A stretch of DNA of 64,000 nucleotides from Candidatus Bathyarchaeota archaeon (GCA_025057795.1 JANXEP010000068.1:62001-126000), one strand, 5' to 3'; shown: positions 42,961-51,563, counted from the stretch's first letter. Program-made: numbers and translations. Notes: a model not told the origin generated them from the sequence alone.

Positions 42961-43245
42961 TTATCCACCATGTAAAACTGGGACAAAAACAACTTCATCT
43001 CCATCTTTCAGAACAGTTTCTAAACCGTTTAGGACGCTTATCTCCTTTCCATTAACAATTATCAGGCTGTTGGGCCTCACATCTCCAAGTTCTGGATCAA
43101 TTAACGCTTTCTGCAACGCGGGAAACTCATTAATGATCTTCTCCACCGCCTCCCTTAAGGATACTGGAGACTCAAACTTCAAGGCTATTTTGCTCTTTCT
43201 CGACATATTGCGGAAACCGCCGAGAAACTTAAACGTCACAACCAT
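42961..43245 (-). CDS. MoaD-like (ubiquitin-like) sulfur carrier, third copy
   Basis: 94 residues ending VFVPVLHGG with the Gly-Gly tail. The beta-grasp pattern MVVTFKFLGGFRNMSRK, FESPVSLREAVEKII and VLKDGDEVVF is clear. Unlike the two other copies it is not next to an AOR gene, so it could be the housekeeping MoaD for the MoaE at 26221, or a SAMP-type protein modifier or tRNA-thiolation carrier. It lies 21 bases after the glycerate kinase gene on the same strand. Confidence 0.85.
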   Translation of the reverse strand: MVVTFKFLGGFRNMSRKSKIALKFESPVSLREAVEKIINEFPALQKALIDPELGDVRPNSLIIVNGKEISVLNGLETVLKDGDEVVFVPVLHGG

Positions 43246-43266
43246 GCCCGTTCAGCCTTCTGAAAT

Positions 43267-44643
43267 TCATAAAACCACAATGACGGAGACGTCATTAACG
43301 TTTGTGCCCGTTGGGCCTGTAAAAACGAGATCTCCCAATTTTGAAAAAAAGCTGTAAGAATCGTTTCTCGCCAAGTATTCTTCAGCGTTTAACCCTATTT
43401 TCTCCGCTTTAGTTAAGGTTTTTCCGTCAGCCAACGCCCCAGCGGCATCAGTCGGCCCGTCCACACCATCAGTACTGAAAGAGGCAACGACCACGCCGCC
43501 GAGTCCGTGAATCTTTAAAGAAGCCGCCAAAGCGATCTCCTGGTTTCTTCCGCCCAGCCCGTCTCCAACAACTGTGACTGTTGTTTCTCCTCCAGCCACT
43601 ATGCCAGCTGGTCGCGGGACAGGATTTCCAGACATGAGTATTTCGCGGGCCACTGAAGCCAGCATTATTCCTGCATGTCTGGCTTCGCCTTCAAGAAGCG
43701 AAGTAAGCAGAACCGTATTCAAGCCCTCAGACTTCATAGTTTCACATGCGGCTAAGCTTGCAAGCCTGTTGTTCCCAACTATTACATTGAAAACTTTTCT
43801 GAAGGCTTCGTCTCCAGCTTTAGGGGTTTCTTGAATAAGCCCCTTTTCTCCATCTAACAAAACTTTTCGCACAGACTCTGGAGCCTTTTCCCATAAGCCG
43901 TACTTTTTTAAAACCTTTATGGCGTCGCTGAAAGTTGTTGGGTCTGGAACGGTAGGGCCTGAAGCTATGACTTCCAAGGGGTCGCCCAGCACGTCTGAAA
44001 GGATCAAGTTTAAGATTGTTGCGGGAAAAGCCTTCTTTGCAAGCCAGCCGCCTTTAAACTCAGATAAATGTTTTCTAACAGTGTTTATTTCGTTTATAGT
44101 TGCGCCGCATCTAAGCAAATCTGCGGTGATTTTTCTCTTGTCGGCTATTGTGATTTCGCCGCGGGGCAAGGGCATGAGGCTTGAACCGCCGCCGGAAATC
44201 AAACAGATTATAAGGTCTCCTTCGCCTGCTTTTTCCGCAATCTCTAAAATGCGCCTAGTTCCTTCAACGCCGGACTCGTCTGGAATAGGATGACTGGCCT
44301 CGTGAAGCTTTACAACCCTTGTTTTATGTTTACTCCCTTTCGGGACATTTACAAATCCATGGGTAATGTAGTTGCCCATTATCTCTTCTAAGGCTTCAGC
44401 CATTAAGCCGCTAGCTTTGCCACCGCCTATAACGTATACATTTTTGAATTTTTCTAGATCAAAAGAATAGCCATTCACGTGGAGAACAGAGCCTTTTAGA
44501 GAAATTTTTGACTTCATTAACTTTTTAGGGTCTGCAACGTTTAGAGCTGCTTTTAAACTTTTCAAGGCTATGGCTCTAGCCCTTCGATCCTGCGGAGTTT
44601 CACCGTTCTCAACAAGCTGTTTCATGTTCTTTATAGTCGCCAT
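43267..44643 (-). CDS. Glycerate 2-kinase (MOFRL family)
   Basis: 458 residues from ATG 44643 with GGGTG upstream; ATG 44655 is an alternative. Phosphorylates D-glycerate to 2-phosphoglycerate with ATP. Landmarks: VIGGGKASGLMAEALE, LISGGGSSLMPLP, LSDVLGDPLEVIASGPT and the C-terminal MOFRL-like ASFSTDGVDGPTDAAGA with FTGPTGTNVNDV. It is divergent from a glyoxylate/hydroxypyruvate reductase gene (101 bases away), and together they make the path from glyoxylate or hydroxypyruvate to glycolytic 2-phosphoglycerate. Confidence 0.93.
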   Translation of the reverse strand: MATIKNMKQLVENGETPQDRRARAIALKSLKAALNVADPKKLMKSKISLKGSVLHVNGYSFDLEKFKNVYVIGGGKASGLMAEALEEIMGNYITHGFVNVPKGSKHKTRVVKLHEASHPIPDESGVEGTRRILEIAEKAGEGDLIICLISGGGSSLMPLPRGEITIADKRKITADLLRCGATINEINTVRKHLSEFKGGWLAKKAFPATILNLILSDVLGDPLEVIASGPTVPDPTTFSDAIKVLKKYGLWEKAPESVRKVLLDGEKGLIQETPKAGDEAFRKVFNVIVGNNRLASLAACETMKSEGLNTVLLTSLLEGEARHAGIMLASVAREILMSGNPVPRPAGIVAGGETTVTVVGDGLGGRNQEIALAASLKIHGLGGVVVASFSTDGVDGPTDAAGALADGKTLTKAEKIGLNAEEYLARNDSYSFFSKLGDLVFTGPTGTNVNDVSVIVVL

Positions 44644-44743
44644 CCCCGCACCCATTTCTGAAACAGCTTCAAAGGTAAGCCATAAATGTAAGGGTAATAA
44701 ACTAATAAAGTGTTATTTCTAAACACGTGAAGGGTTAAAGAAG

Positions 44744-45751
44744 TTGGCGAAGCCGAAAGTGTATGTGACTCGTGAGCTTCCGGGAAAAAGCCTAGAAATA
44801 ATGAGGGAATACTTTAAAGTTGAAGTTTGGTCCAAATATGAACCCCCTCCCAAAAAGCAAATAATAGAAAAAGCCAGAGATGTTGACGCTTTAGCCACTC
44901 TTTTAACGGACAAAATTGACGCCGAGGTTTTCGACGCCGCGCCTAAACTTAAAATTGTTTCCCAGATGGCGGTGGGTTATGACAACATAGATGTCAACGA
45001 AGCCACAAAGAGAGGCATATATGTAACCAACACTCCAGGTGTACTTACTGAAACCACTGCGGATTTAGCTTGGGCCTTGTTGATGGCTGTTGCAAGGCGT
45101 ATTGTCGAAGCAGACAAGTACGTGCGCTCTGGCCAATGGAAGGTAAGCTGGCATCCAAGCATGCTTCTGGGCAAGGACGTTTACGGCGCAACAATAGGCA
45201 TAATAGGGGCGGGTAGAATAGGCATGGCAGTAGCGCGGAGAGCTAAAGGCTTCAACATGAAAATCCTATACTACGATGTTGTACCTATGTCCCCTGAAAC
45301 AGAGAAAGAAATAGGCGCAAAACGTGTAGACTTAGAAACGCTTTTAAGAGAGTCAGACTTCGTGAGCATCCACGTTCCCCTTACTAAAGAGACTTATCAC
45401 ATGATTAACGAAGAAAGGCTTAAGCTAATGAAGAAAACAGCCTACATCATCAACAACGCTAGAGGCCCAGTTATAGACGAAAAAGCACTTTACAAAGCCC
45501 TGAAGGAGGGGTGGATTGCAGGCGCAGGCTTGGACGTCTTCGAGCAAGAACCCACACCATCAGATAACCCGCTACTTAAACTTGAAAACGTTGTTGTAAC
45601 CCCCCACATCGGAAGTGCAAGCCTTGAAACCAGATCTAAGATGGCTGAAATGGTAGCTGAAAACCTTGTCGCCTTCTTCCAAGGGAAAGTGCCGCCAAAC
45701 CTGGTTAACCCAAAAGTCTTAGAAATTAAACCACCAATTAAACTATTTTAG
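44744..45751 (+). CDS. Glyoxylate/hydroxypyruvate reductase (D-2-hydroxyacid dehydrogenase)
   Basis: 335 residues from TTG 44744. The NAD(P)-binding motif is [12 protein letters not shown]. Catalytic residues are Arg in [10 protein letters not shown], Glu in DVFEQEPTP and His in [10 protein letters not shown], as in archaeal glyoxylate reductases. The product glycerate would be phosphorylated by the divergent glycerate kinase. It is followed by an aminotransferase gene after a palindromic promoter region. Other 2-oxoacids are possible substrates. Confidence 0.9.
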   Translation: MAKPKVYVTRELPGKSLEIMREYFKVEVWSKYEPPPKKQIIEKARDVDALATLLTDKIDAEVFDAAPKLKIVSQMAVGYDNIDVNEATKRGIYVTNTPGVLTETTADLAWALLMAVARRIVEADKYVRSGQWKVSWHPSMLLGKDVYGATIGIIGAGRIGMAVARRAKGFNMKILYYDVVPMSPETEKEIGAKRVDLETLLRESDFVSIHVPLTKETYHMINEERLKLMKKTAYIINNARGPVIDEKALYKALKEGWIAGAGLDVFEQEPTPSDNPLLKLENVVVTPHIGSASLETRSKMAEMVAENLVAFFQGKVPPNLVNPKVLEIKPPIKLF

Positions 45752-45767
45752 TGCTTCAAAAAAGTGC

Positions 45768-45802
45768 AAATGTAAAGGTTAAATATAACCTATTTTACAT
45801 TT
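45768..45802. promoter_or_regulatory. Long inverted repeat enclosing a TATA-like element, upstream of the aminotransferase
   Basis: AAATGTAAAGGTTA (45768-45781) pairs across four bases with TAACC (45786-45790), a three-base bulge (TAT) and TTTACATTT (45794-45802). GGTTAAATATAACC in the centre is itself symmetrical and carries the likely TATA element. It is placed about 28-62 bases before the start ATG 45830. The T-run that follows could also end transcription of the upstream gene. A repressor site blocking TBP is the simplest reading. Confidence 0.5.
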
Positions 45803-45829
45803 TTTCGGTTTTAAATGTAGGTGAACTTG

Positions 45830-47002
45830 ATGACGTCAATATTCGCTGAAAGAATGAACAACCTTGGAACAGAGACATCCTTTGAGGTGCTTGCAAAAGC
45901 CAAAGCCCTCGAAAGGCAGGGAAAAAACATCATACACCTAGAAATAGGTGAACCGGACTTTGACACTCCCTCAAACATTAAGGAGGCAGCGGTGAAAGCC
46001 CTACATGCAGGTTACACCCATTACGTCCCGGCGGCGGGTATTCATGAATTGAGGGAAGCCATAGCTGAGGATGTTGCAAAAAGCAGGAACATCGACGTTG
46101 ACCCTGAAGAGGTTGTAGTTACGCCCGGCGCTAAGCCAGTAATGTTCTTCGCCATACTCGCATGTGTAAACCCAGGCGAAGAAGTCTTGTACCCGAACCC
46201 TGGTTTCCCGATATACGAGTCTATGATAAACTTTGTTGGAGCAAAACCCGTGCCCATACCCCTCGAAGAAAAGCACGACTTCAGGATGGATCATGAATAC
46301 GTTAAGGAACATATAACGAAAAAGACAAAAATGATAATCATAAATTCACCCGAGAATCCCACCGGAAGCGTTTTAGAAAAGGAAGACTTGAAGCTGATAG
46401 CCGATTGCATTGCAAATAGAGATGATATCCTAGTATTTTCAGACGAAGTTTATAGTAGGATAATCTATGAAGGGAAGCATGAAAGCATAGTCTCGCTGCC
46501 GGGGATGAAAGAGAAAACCATCTTACTGGACGGATTTTCGAAAACCTACGCCATGACGGGTTGGAGGTTGGGCTATGGCGTGATGCGAAAAGACATAGCT
46601 CAAAAAATGACCCGGCTTATGATAAACGCAAACTCTTGCACATGCGCCTTTGTCCAAATGGCAGGCATCGAGGCTCTGAAGGGTCCACAAGACAGTGTCA
46701 AAAGGATGGTTGAGGAGTTCAAGAGAAGGCGAGAAGTCATAGTTTCAGGCTTGAACAAGCTTAAGGGAGTGACGTGTAAAAAACCACGGGGAGCCTTTTA
46801 CGTATTTCCTAACATAACGGGTACAGGAATGAAGTCTCAAGAGCTATCCGATTACCTGCTTGAGAAGGCGGGTGTAGCAGTTTTATCCGGAACATCCTTT
46901 GGAGCTTATGGCGAAGGATACTTGCGATTGTCATTTGCAAACTCTGCCGAAAACATAAAGAAAGCCCTAGACCGAATGTCCGAGGCCCTAGCGAAACTTT
47001 AG
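45830..47002 (+). CDS. Class I/II PLP aminotransferase (aspartate-aminotransferase-like)
   Basis: 390 residues from ATG 45830, six bases after AGGTG; GTG 45821 overlaps that SD. Fold-type I landmarks: EIGEPDFDTP, NSPENPTGS, FSDEVYS and the PLP lysine in DGFSKTYAMTGWRLGY, with the substrate Arg in YLRLSFAN. Substrate could be aspartate, alanine or serine/glyoxylate. Its place beside glyoxylate reductase and glycerate kinase makes a serine or glyoxylate transamination plausible, but this is inference. Confidence 0.88.
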   Translation: MTSIFAERMNNLGTETSFEVLAKAKALERQGKNIIHLEIGEPDFDTPSNIKEAAVKALHAGYTHYVPAAGIHELREAIAEDVAKSRNIDVDPEEVVVTPGAKPVMFFAILACVNPGEEVLYPNPGFPIYESMINFVGAKPVPIPLEEKHDFRMDHEYVKEHITKKTKMIIINSPENPTGSVLEKEDLKLIADCIANRDDILVFSDEVYSRIIYEGKHESIVSLPGMKEKTILLDGFSKTYAMTGWRLGYGVMRKDIAQKMTRLMINANSCTCAFVQMAGIEALKGPQDSVKRMVEEFKRRREVIVSGLNKLKGVTCKKPRGAFYVFPNITGTGMKSQELSDYLLEKAGVAVLSGTSFGAYGEGYLRLSFANSAENIKKALDRMSEALAKL

Positions 47003-47003
47003 C

Positions 47004-47381
47004 TTAATCCTCCGCCTTTTCGCCTATTACGGTTTCAACAATTTCTGAGGCTAGTTGTATGAGGTTGTCAGCCTGTTTTATCGCTTTCTCTCCATCAACA
47101 TTCTCCTGCAGCGCCAACCGTTGAAGGGTTCCTTCAATTTCCGCTAGACACTTCAAAACGGGGTCGCTTCCTCCATGGATGTTTTCTAGGGCTTCTCTGA
47201 CAGCCATCTCTATGAAGGCTGGCTCTCCCAAGCTATAGTATATGGCGTTCTTTGTCTTTCTGAGAGCTTCGAGAATTAGGGTTGAAGCCATGTAGGGCAT
47301 TTTTCTAGCGGCTTCAAGCTCAGCTTTAGCCTCCCGCAGGTAACGCAGAGCCCATCCTCGCCTGTACTGGTCTATCATCAT
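47004..47381 (-). CDS. Small helical protein of unknown function
   Basis: 125 residues, almost entirely helical. YLREAKAELEAARKMPY and LILEALRKTKNAIYYSLGEP recall HEPN-type bundles, but the HEPN RNase motif (Arg-x4-His) is not found, so no function is given. GGAG precedes the doubled ATG 47381/47378. The gene ends one base from the aminotransferase stop (convergent) and is 52 bases downstream of eS17 on the same strand. Confidence 0.55.
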   Translation of the reverse strand: MMIDQYRRGWALRYLREAKAELEAARKMPYMASTLILEALRKTKNAIYYSLGEPAFIEMAVREALENIHGGSDPVLKCLAEIEGTLQRLALQENVDGEKAIKQADNLIQLASEIVETVIGEKAED

Positions 47382-47433
47382 GAACGACTCCTTATTGTTT
47401 TTAAGGTAAGAAAGGGAAGGCGGTCTAATAAAG

Positions 47434-47658
47434 CTACTTGCTTTCCTCTAAACTTTCATTAGGCGTTGACGTTTGCATGCCGCTGTAAACATGGGTTATG
47501 TACCCGGCGATTTGATTCCGCACTCTGGTTGTGGTTCCCTGCAGCAGCATAGAAACAACCCGCTTATTTTCTTCAAAGTTTGCGGAGAATTTGTTGGGGA
47601 AACGTCTAATGAGTTCTTTTGCTACCCGTTTAACATGTTCTGTTCGAACCTTTCCCAA
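47434..47658 (-). CDS. rps17e: 30S ribosomal protein eS17
   Basis: 74 residues from TTG 47658, with GGGGGACG upstream. VRTEHVKRVAKELIRRFP and FSANFEENKRVVSMLL, then the helix RNQIAGYITHVY, identify archaeal S17e. The leader holds a GC-rich stem at 47676-47701 that may matter for expression. Confidence 0.92.
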   Translation of the reverse strand: MGKVRTEHVKRVAKELIRRFPNKFSANFEENKRVVSMLLQGTTTRVRNQIAGYITHVYSGMQTSTPNESLEESK

Positions 47659-47675
47659 ACTTCAGCGTCCCCCGA

Positions 47676-47701
47676 GCAGGCGTAAACATGTCTGCGCCCG
47701 C
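47676..47701 (-). promoter_or_regulatory. GC-rich stem-loop in the eS17 leader
   Basis: On the minus strand GCGGGCG (47701-47695), a 12-base loop, and CGCCTGC (47682-47676) form a seven-pair stem with one G-T pair. It lies just upstream of the eS17 SD, so autoregulation is possible but unsupported beyond the stem itself. Confidence 0.35.
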
Positions 47702-47790
47702 CGTTAAAGCGTGTAAAGTAACTCTTCATAAAACAACAAGACTAATTTAACTTTACGCGTAGGTGTCCCCCAATGTGTCCGCGAAATACA

Positions 47791-48576
47791 TCAACTTTTA
47801 ACTGCGAAAAACCTTTGAAAGTTTTCAATTAGCTGCTCGGCGACTTCAGCTTCACTCGCCCGTTTTATCTCCGCTATAGCTTTAACAACAGCTGGGATAA
47901 AAGCGGGGGTTGTGGTTTTGCCGTTGAAAGGACTTTTGAAGTATCGTATTGGCCCATCGGTCTCTGTCAGAATGTTTGTCAAGGGCGTTCTTCGGATGAC
48001 TTCGCGTATACCACCAGAGTAAACCACTGGCGGTCCCTCGCTAATGCAGTATCCTTTTTCAACGACTTTAGGCAGTATGCTTAACGGATTGCTAAACCAG
48101 TGTAACAGAACCCCTTTAAGGCCGTAAGAGGGAAGCATTTCCACGATTTTTGCAGTGGTTCCTCGAGAATGGATTATAACGGGCAAACTCAGCTTCTCAG
48201 CTATATGCAGCATTTCATCAAAAACCATTAGCTGCTTGTCCCATATCTTGTCGTATTTATAATCTAAACCCACTTCTCCTATGGCCAACACGGCACTGTT
48301 TCCTCGATTTCTTAGAATGAATTGGCATGTTTCTTGAATTTGGTCCTCAGTTAAAGTTTCCAAATTCCACGGGTGAATCCCGAGAGCGGCATAAACCGTC
48401 CCAGCATATTTTTCAGAGAGTTCTAGGCTTTTAATGCTTGTTACCAAGTCCATCGAGTTGGAAACTAAAGCGGTGACATTGGATTTTCTGGCTTCGGAAA
48501 CAATTTCATCCACGTTCTTATCGTATTCCTCGTCTGAAAGGTGTATGTGTACGTCAACATACCGTAAGGGCTTCAT
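47791..48576 (-). CDS. TatD-family metal-dependent hydrolase
   Basis: 261 residues. Metal-binding motifs in order: VDVHIHLSD, AIGEVGLDYKYD, IIHSRGT, LHWFS and TETDGP. The family includes deoxyribonucleases and other phosphodiesterases; archaeal members are poorly studied. It is divergent from the histone gene, and a minus-strand TATA-like CTTTTAAAA lies near 48604-48612. Confidence 0.9.
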   Translation of the reverse strand: MKPLRYVDVHIHLSDEEYDKNVDEIVSEARKSNVTALVSNSMDLVTSIKSLELSEKYAGTVYAALGIHPWNLETLTEDQIQETCQFILRNRGNSAVLAIGEVGLDYKYDKIWDKQLMVFDEMLHIAEKLSLPVIIHSRGTTAKIVEMLPSYGLKGVLLHWFSNPLSILPKVVEKGYCISEGPPVVYSGGIREVIRRTPLTNILTETDGPIRYFKSPFNGKTTTPAFIPAVVKAIAEIKRASEAEVAEQLIENFQRFFAVKS

Positions 48577-48673
48577 TAATTATCACTTTAAACATAAACT
48601 ACATTTTAAAAGCCTTATTTAATTTACCATAACAGACAGCATAAAGCAAGCCAAGTTTAAACGTAAAATTTGG

Positions 48674-48681
48674 TTATAAAA
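48674..48681 (+). promoter_or_regulatory. TATA box of the histone gene
   Basis: TTATAAAA, about 55 bases before the SD GGAGGAG (48727-48733). A second AT-rich CTTTAAATAC at 48704-48713 could be an alternative but would start transcription at the SD. Confidence 0.45.
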
Positions 48682-48738
48682 GTGCGATAAACGTTAAATA
48701 TTGCTTTAAATACAAAAAGAAGCTACGGAGGAGTATTT

Positions 48739-48960
48739 ATGGCAGATTTAGAGTTAGCGATTGCTCCCATGCACAGGCTGTGCAAAAAGGCTGGAGCTGA
48801 GAGGGTAAGCGAGGCAGCTGCAAGGGAGTTGGCAAAAGCGTTGGAGGAAATAGGGATAAAAATAGCTAAAGAAGCCCTAGACTTTGCAATGCACACTGGA
48901 AGAAAGACTATAAAGGCTGAGGATATCGAGATTGCAGCCCGAAAAGTTATGGGCAGATAG
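48739..48960 (+). CDS. Archaeal histone
   Basis: 73 residues from ATG 48739 with a very strong GGAGGAG six bases upstream, in line with high expression. A single HMf-like histone fold: [30 protein letters not shown] in outline, then the central helix and [19 protein letters not shown]. There is no tail. Arg and Lys at the L1 and L2 loops (AERVS, GRKTIK) contact DNA. Homodimers that stack into hypernucleosomes are expected for this type. Confidence 0.96.
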   Translation: MADLELAIAPMHRLCKKAGAERVSEAAARELAKALEEIGIKIAKEALDFAMHTGRKTIKAEDIEIAARKVMGR

Positions 48961-48967
48961 CTCCTAA

Positions 48968-48982
48968 ACCCCTTTTTCTTTT
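48968..48982 (+). terminator. T-rich terminator after the histone gene
   Basis: CCCCTTTTTCTTTTC begins eight bases after the histone stop. A T-run of this kind is the typical archaeal intrinsic terminator. Confidence 0.5.
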
Positions 48983-49061
48983 CAAGACAAGTCTTGAGTT
49001 TAGTAACGCATATAAGTTTGGCGGCAAAAGTAAACGAGTAAAGCTTTGAGGAGCGTCAGCC

Positions 49062-49385
49062 ATGGGTGGAAAGAAGAAGCTGAGCTTAAAACAAATGGAA
49101 CGCATGCAAATGAGGAAGGATGAGGAGGAGAAAAAGAAAAAGGAGAAAGACAAAGCTGTGGTGAAGGAGAAGAAGCTTGCTGGAATTCTTTTTCCTGATT
49201 TGAAAGACGAAAAAATAGTGGAAGAATTGAAAAAGATGCGGGTTGTAACGCCCTACACCGTGGCGTCCCGATTCAACATTCGCATAAGTGTAGCGAAAGA
49301 TTTGCTGGAACAGCTGGAAGACGATGGAGCAGTTCAATTAGTCTCGGGAAACCACAATATTAAAATTTACAAAGCAGCGGATTAA
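49062..49385 (+). CDS. rps25e: 30S ribosomal protein eS25
   Basis: 107 residues. A long Lys/Glu-rich N-terminal coil (about 3-40) is followed by the winged-helix S25 domain: KKMRVVTPYTVASRFNIRISVAKDLLEQLE in outline, then IKIYKA. GAGGAGCG lies upstream of ATG 49062. eS25 is found in TACK and Asgard archaea and eukaryotes, so it helps place the organism. Confidence 0.93.
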   Translation: MGGKKKLSLKQMERMQMRKDEEEKKKKEKDKAVVKEKKLAGILFPDLKDEKIVEELKKMRVVTPYTVASRFNIRISVAKDLLEQLEDDGAVQLVSGNHNIKIYKAAD

Positions 49386-49449
49386 CCGCTCCCACTTACT
49401 CTGGAAAGCTCAAATAACGTCTGCCACAAAATGAAATAAAGGGTTCCGT

Positions 49450-49926
49450 TTGACGTTTCCAGATAGAATATACACGGCTGACGAAGTCAGAGAGGCTCGG
49501 GAGCTTTTAGAAAAGGGGTATAGACACCGTCTTAGGACTAGAGGAAGCCCTGATTTCAAGCGTAAAGTTGAGGCCGCACTTAAGCTCATAAAGACAGCTG
49601 GATATTATGACTTTTTAAGAACTTATATAAGGGGGATAGTGGAAATCGACGGGTTAACCCAGCTCCGTGAGTCTGAAGCAAGCATTTGGGCAAACAAATA
49701 CGCTGTGCAGAACCCCGTGGACTCAGCAAGCTTTTTCATACAAAAAGCCCATCAGATGAAAGAGTACCTTGAAGGTCTGTCCTATTATGGTGGGGAAGCT
49801 GAAAAACGTTCTGTGGAAAAAAGGATAGAATTTCTTGAAGCTTTAAAGCGGAAAAGCCGAAAGAAAGAAGTAAAGGAAGAGTGTGAAAGACTTCTAAAAA
49901 GCTGGAGAGAAAGCGTATTCCTATAA
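49450..49926 (+). CDS. Conserved helical protein of unknown function
   Basis: 158 residues from TTG 49450. It is helical and charged, with YTADEVREARELLEKGYRHRLRTRGSPDFKRKVEAALKLI in outline and no membrane segment or cysteine. I do not recognise a family. It follows eS25 on the same strand and ends by overlapping the convergent cyclophilin-like gene by six bases, so a translation- or RNA-linked role is only a guess from position. Confidence 0.6.
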   Translation: MTFPDRIYTADEVREARELLEKGYRHRLRTRGSPDFKRKVEAALKLIKTAGYYDFLRTYIRGIVEIDGLTQLRESEASIWANKYAVQNPVDSASFFIQKAHQMKEYLEGLSYYGGEAEKRSVEKRIEFLEALKRKSRKKEVKEECERLLKSWRESVFL

Positions 49927-50301
49927 CTTCTCAACCCTGATTTTTGTTCCACTTTTAACCTTGCTAAATAGTTCAAGGTTATTTGTCACTTTGCCTAAAA
50001 CGTTCACTGGACTGTAGGGCTGAGACTCTCCATAAAAAACGCATAGGGCGCTTCCCATGGGCCAAAAGGCTATGGTGCCTTTTTCAACAACACTTTTAGC
50101 TTTTTCATCACCCATCCGTACGGGTATTTCAAAGTAGACCTCCTCCTTCCATATGGCGGCTCTTCCCTCTAGGGGGAGCTTCCGAAGGATCATGTCAACT
50201 GTTCTTGGAGCTAGATGGCGGACAAGTTCGCCCTCGGCTTCACCTAAGCTCTCAATAAGGAATTTTATTCTAACCCGCGAAATTGCTCCCTCATTATCCA
50301 T
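49921..50301 (-). CDS. Cyclophilin-like fold protein (DUF369/TM1367 type)
   Basis: 126 residues. ISRVRIKFLIESLGEAEGELVRHLAPRTVDMILRKLPLEG in outline, then GTIAFWPMGSALCVFYG, match the small cyclophilin-like barrel proteins. The family's catalytic residues are not the classical prolyl isomerase set, so activity is uncertain. It is convergent with the helical protein gene. Confidence 0.68.
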   Translation of the reverse strand: MDNEGAISRVRIKFLIESLGEAEGELVRHLAPRTVDMILRKLPLEGRAAIWKEEVYFEIPVRMGDEKAKSVVEKGTIAFWPMGSALCVFYGESQPYSPVNVLGKVTNNLELFSKVKSGTKIRVEKL

Positions 50302-50459
50302 TCATTGCTCTCCTTTCAAGAAGCTTTTCAGAACTGTTCTAAAGATACCTATCTTACTATGTTAAGCCCATATTTTACTTTTACTGTCAGCTAATTGAAG
50401 ACTTTTACTCTCGTAATAGTTAGGCTCAAGTTTGACCATGACGCAGCGTAAAACCGTCA

Positions 50460-51563
50460 TTATTTTACGCATTGCAAGACTGTTTCACCTATAAATTCTA
50501 TCTGCTCATGGGTCACGCCGGGATGGACTGGCAGCGAGAAAACCTCTTCTGAAGCTTTTTCTGTTTCCGGAAGCCTGAACACGCCTATTTTTCGGTAGTA
50601 GGGCATTAGGTGGACTGGGTTGGCATAGTATACTTCAGCACCTATCCCTTTGTCCCTCAGTTTTTGGACTACAGCGTCTCTTCTATTTCTCTCTGCATTC
50701 CTAAGCCTAACGGTGTAAAGATACCAGCTGTTTCTACAGTTTTTCGGTTCTGCTGGAAGTTGCAGATTTTCAGCCTGTTTGAGTTTTTCGTTTAACTTTT
50801 CCGCGTTTTCCCGCCTTTTAGCCAAAAAAATAGGCAATTTAGCTAGCTGCACGCATCCTATGGCAGCTTGGATTTCAGTCATGCGGTAATTATGCCCCAA
50901 AATAATGGACGTGTATTTTTCTTTTTCTCCATGAGTTCTCAAAAGCCTCAGATTTTCAGCTATATCATCGTTGTTTGTTGTCACCATGCCTCCCTCGCCT
51001 GTAGTCATGTTCTTGCTCGCGTAGAAACTCCAGCAGGCAACATCGGCGTAGGCGCCCACCGGTCTCCTATGATATAGTGCACCGTGGGCTTGGGCAGCGT
51101 CCTCAATCACTTTTAAGCTATGCTTGTCAGCTATCTCTCTTATAGCTTTTAGGTCTGCCGGTGAGCCGTAAAGGTCGACAGCTATGATAGCCTTAGTTCT
51201 TTTGGTTATCGCCTTTTCGATTTTTTCTGGGGAAACATTGCAGGTTTCCGCATCTATGTCCACAAATATGGGTCGAGCCCCGCTTAAGACAACGGCCTCA
51301 GCTGTGGCTACAAAAGTGAAGCTTGGGAGAATAACCTCTTCGCCTGGTTCAACTCCAACGCTTAAAACAGCCATGTGAAGGGCGGCTGTGCCGCTGTTAA
51401 CGGCTAAAGCGTGTTTGGCTTTGACGAAATCTGCGAATTCCCTTTCGAACTTTTTAACCATAGGCCCCGCGCCAAGCCCGTGGGTGAGGATGCCGCTTCT
51501 CAAAACTTTAGCAACAGCTTCAACTTCCTCTTCGCCAATTTGGGGAGCATTAATGGGAATCAT
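50460..51563 (-). CDS. DegT/DnrJ/EryC1/StrS-family PLP sugar aminotransferase
   Basis: 367 residues. NSGTAALHMAVLSVGVEPGEEVILPSFTF in outline, the PLP lysine Lys184 in SFYASKNMTTGEGG, and DAAQAHGALY identify the family. They transaminate keto sugars for nucleotide-sugar and glycan synthesis. A 7-1-7 palindrome sits in its promoter (51620-51634). No other sugar-biosynthesis gene lies next to it. Confidence 0.88.
   Translation of the reverse strand: MIPINAPQIGEEEVEAVAKVLRSGILTHGLGAGPMVKKFEREFADFVKAKHALAVNSGTAALHMAVLSVGVEPGEEVILPSFTFVATAEAVVLSGARPIFVDIDAETCNVSPEKIEKAITKRTKAIIAVDLYGSPADLKAIREIADKHSLKVIEDAAQAHGALYHRRPVGAYADVACWSFYASKNMTTGEGGMVTTNNDDIAENLRLLRTHGEKEKYTSIILGHNYRMTEIQAAIGCVQLAKLPIFLAKRRENAEKLNEKLKQAENLQLPAEPKNCRNSWYLYTVRLRNAERNRRDAVVQKLRDKGIGAEVYYANPVHLMPYYRKIGVFRLPETEKASEEVFSLPVHPGVTHEQIEFIGETVLQCVK

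Noticed and set aside
42961..43245. Third AOR unit around the MoaD copy
   Set aside because: No AOR gene lies next to this carrier; its neighbours are glycerate kinase and a membrane protein.
47004..47381. HEPN toxin with a nucleotidyltransferase partner
   Set aside because: No Arg-x4-His RNase motif and no nucleotidyltransferase gene adjacent.
47659..47790. tRNA gene in the eS17 leader
   Set aside because: There is a GC-rich stem but no cloverleaf, no T-loop GGTTCRA-type segment and no acceptor pairing.
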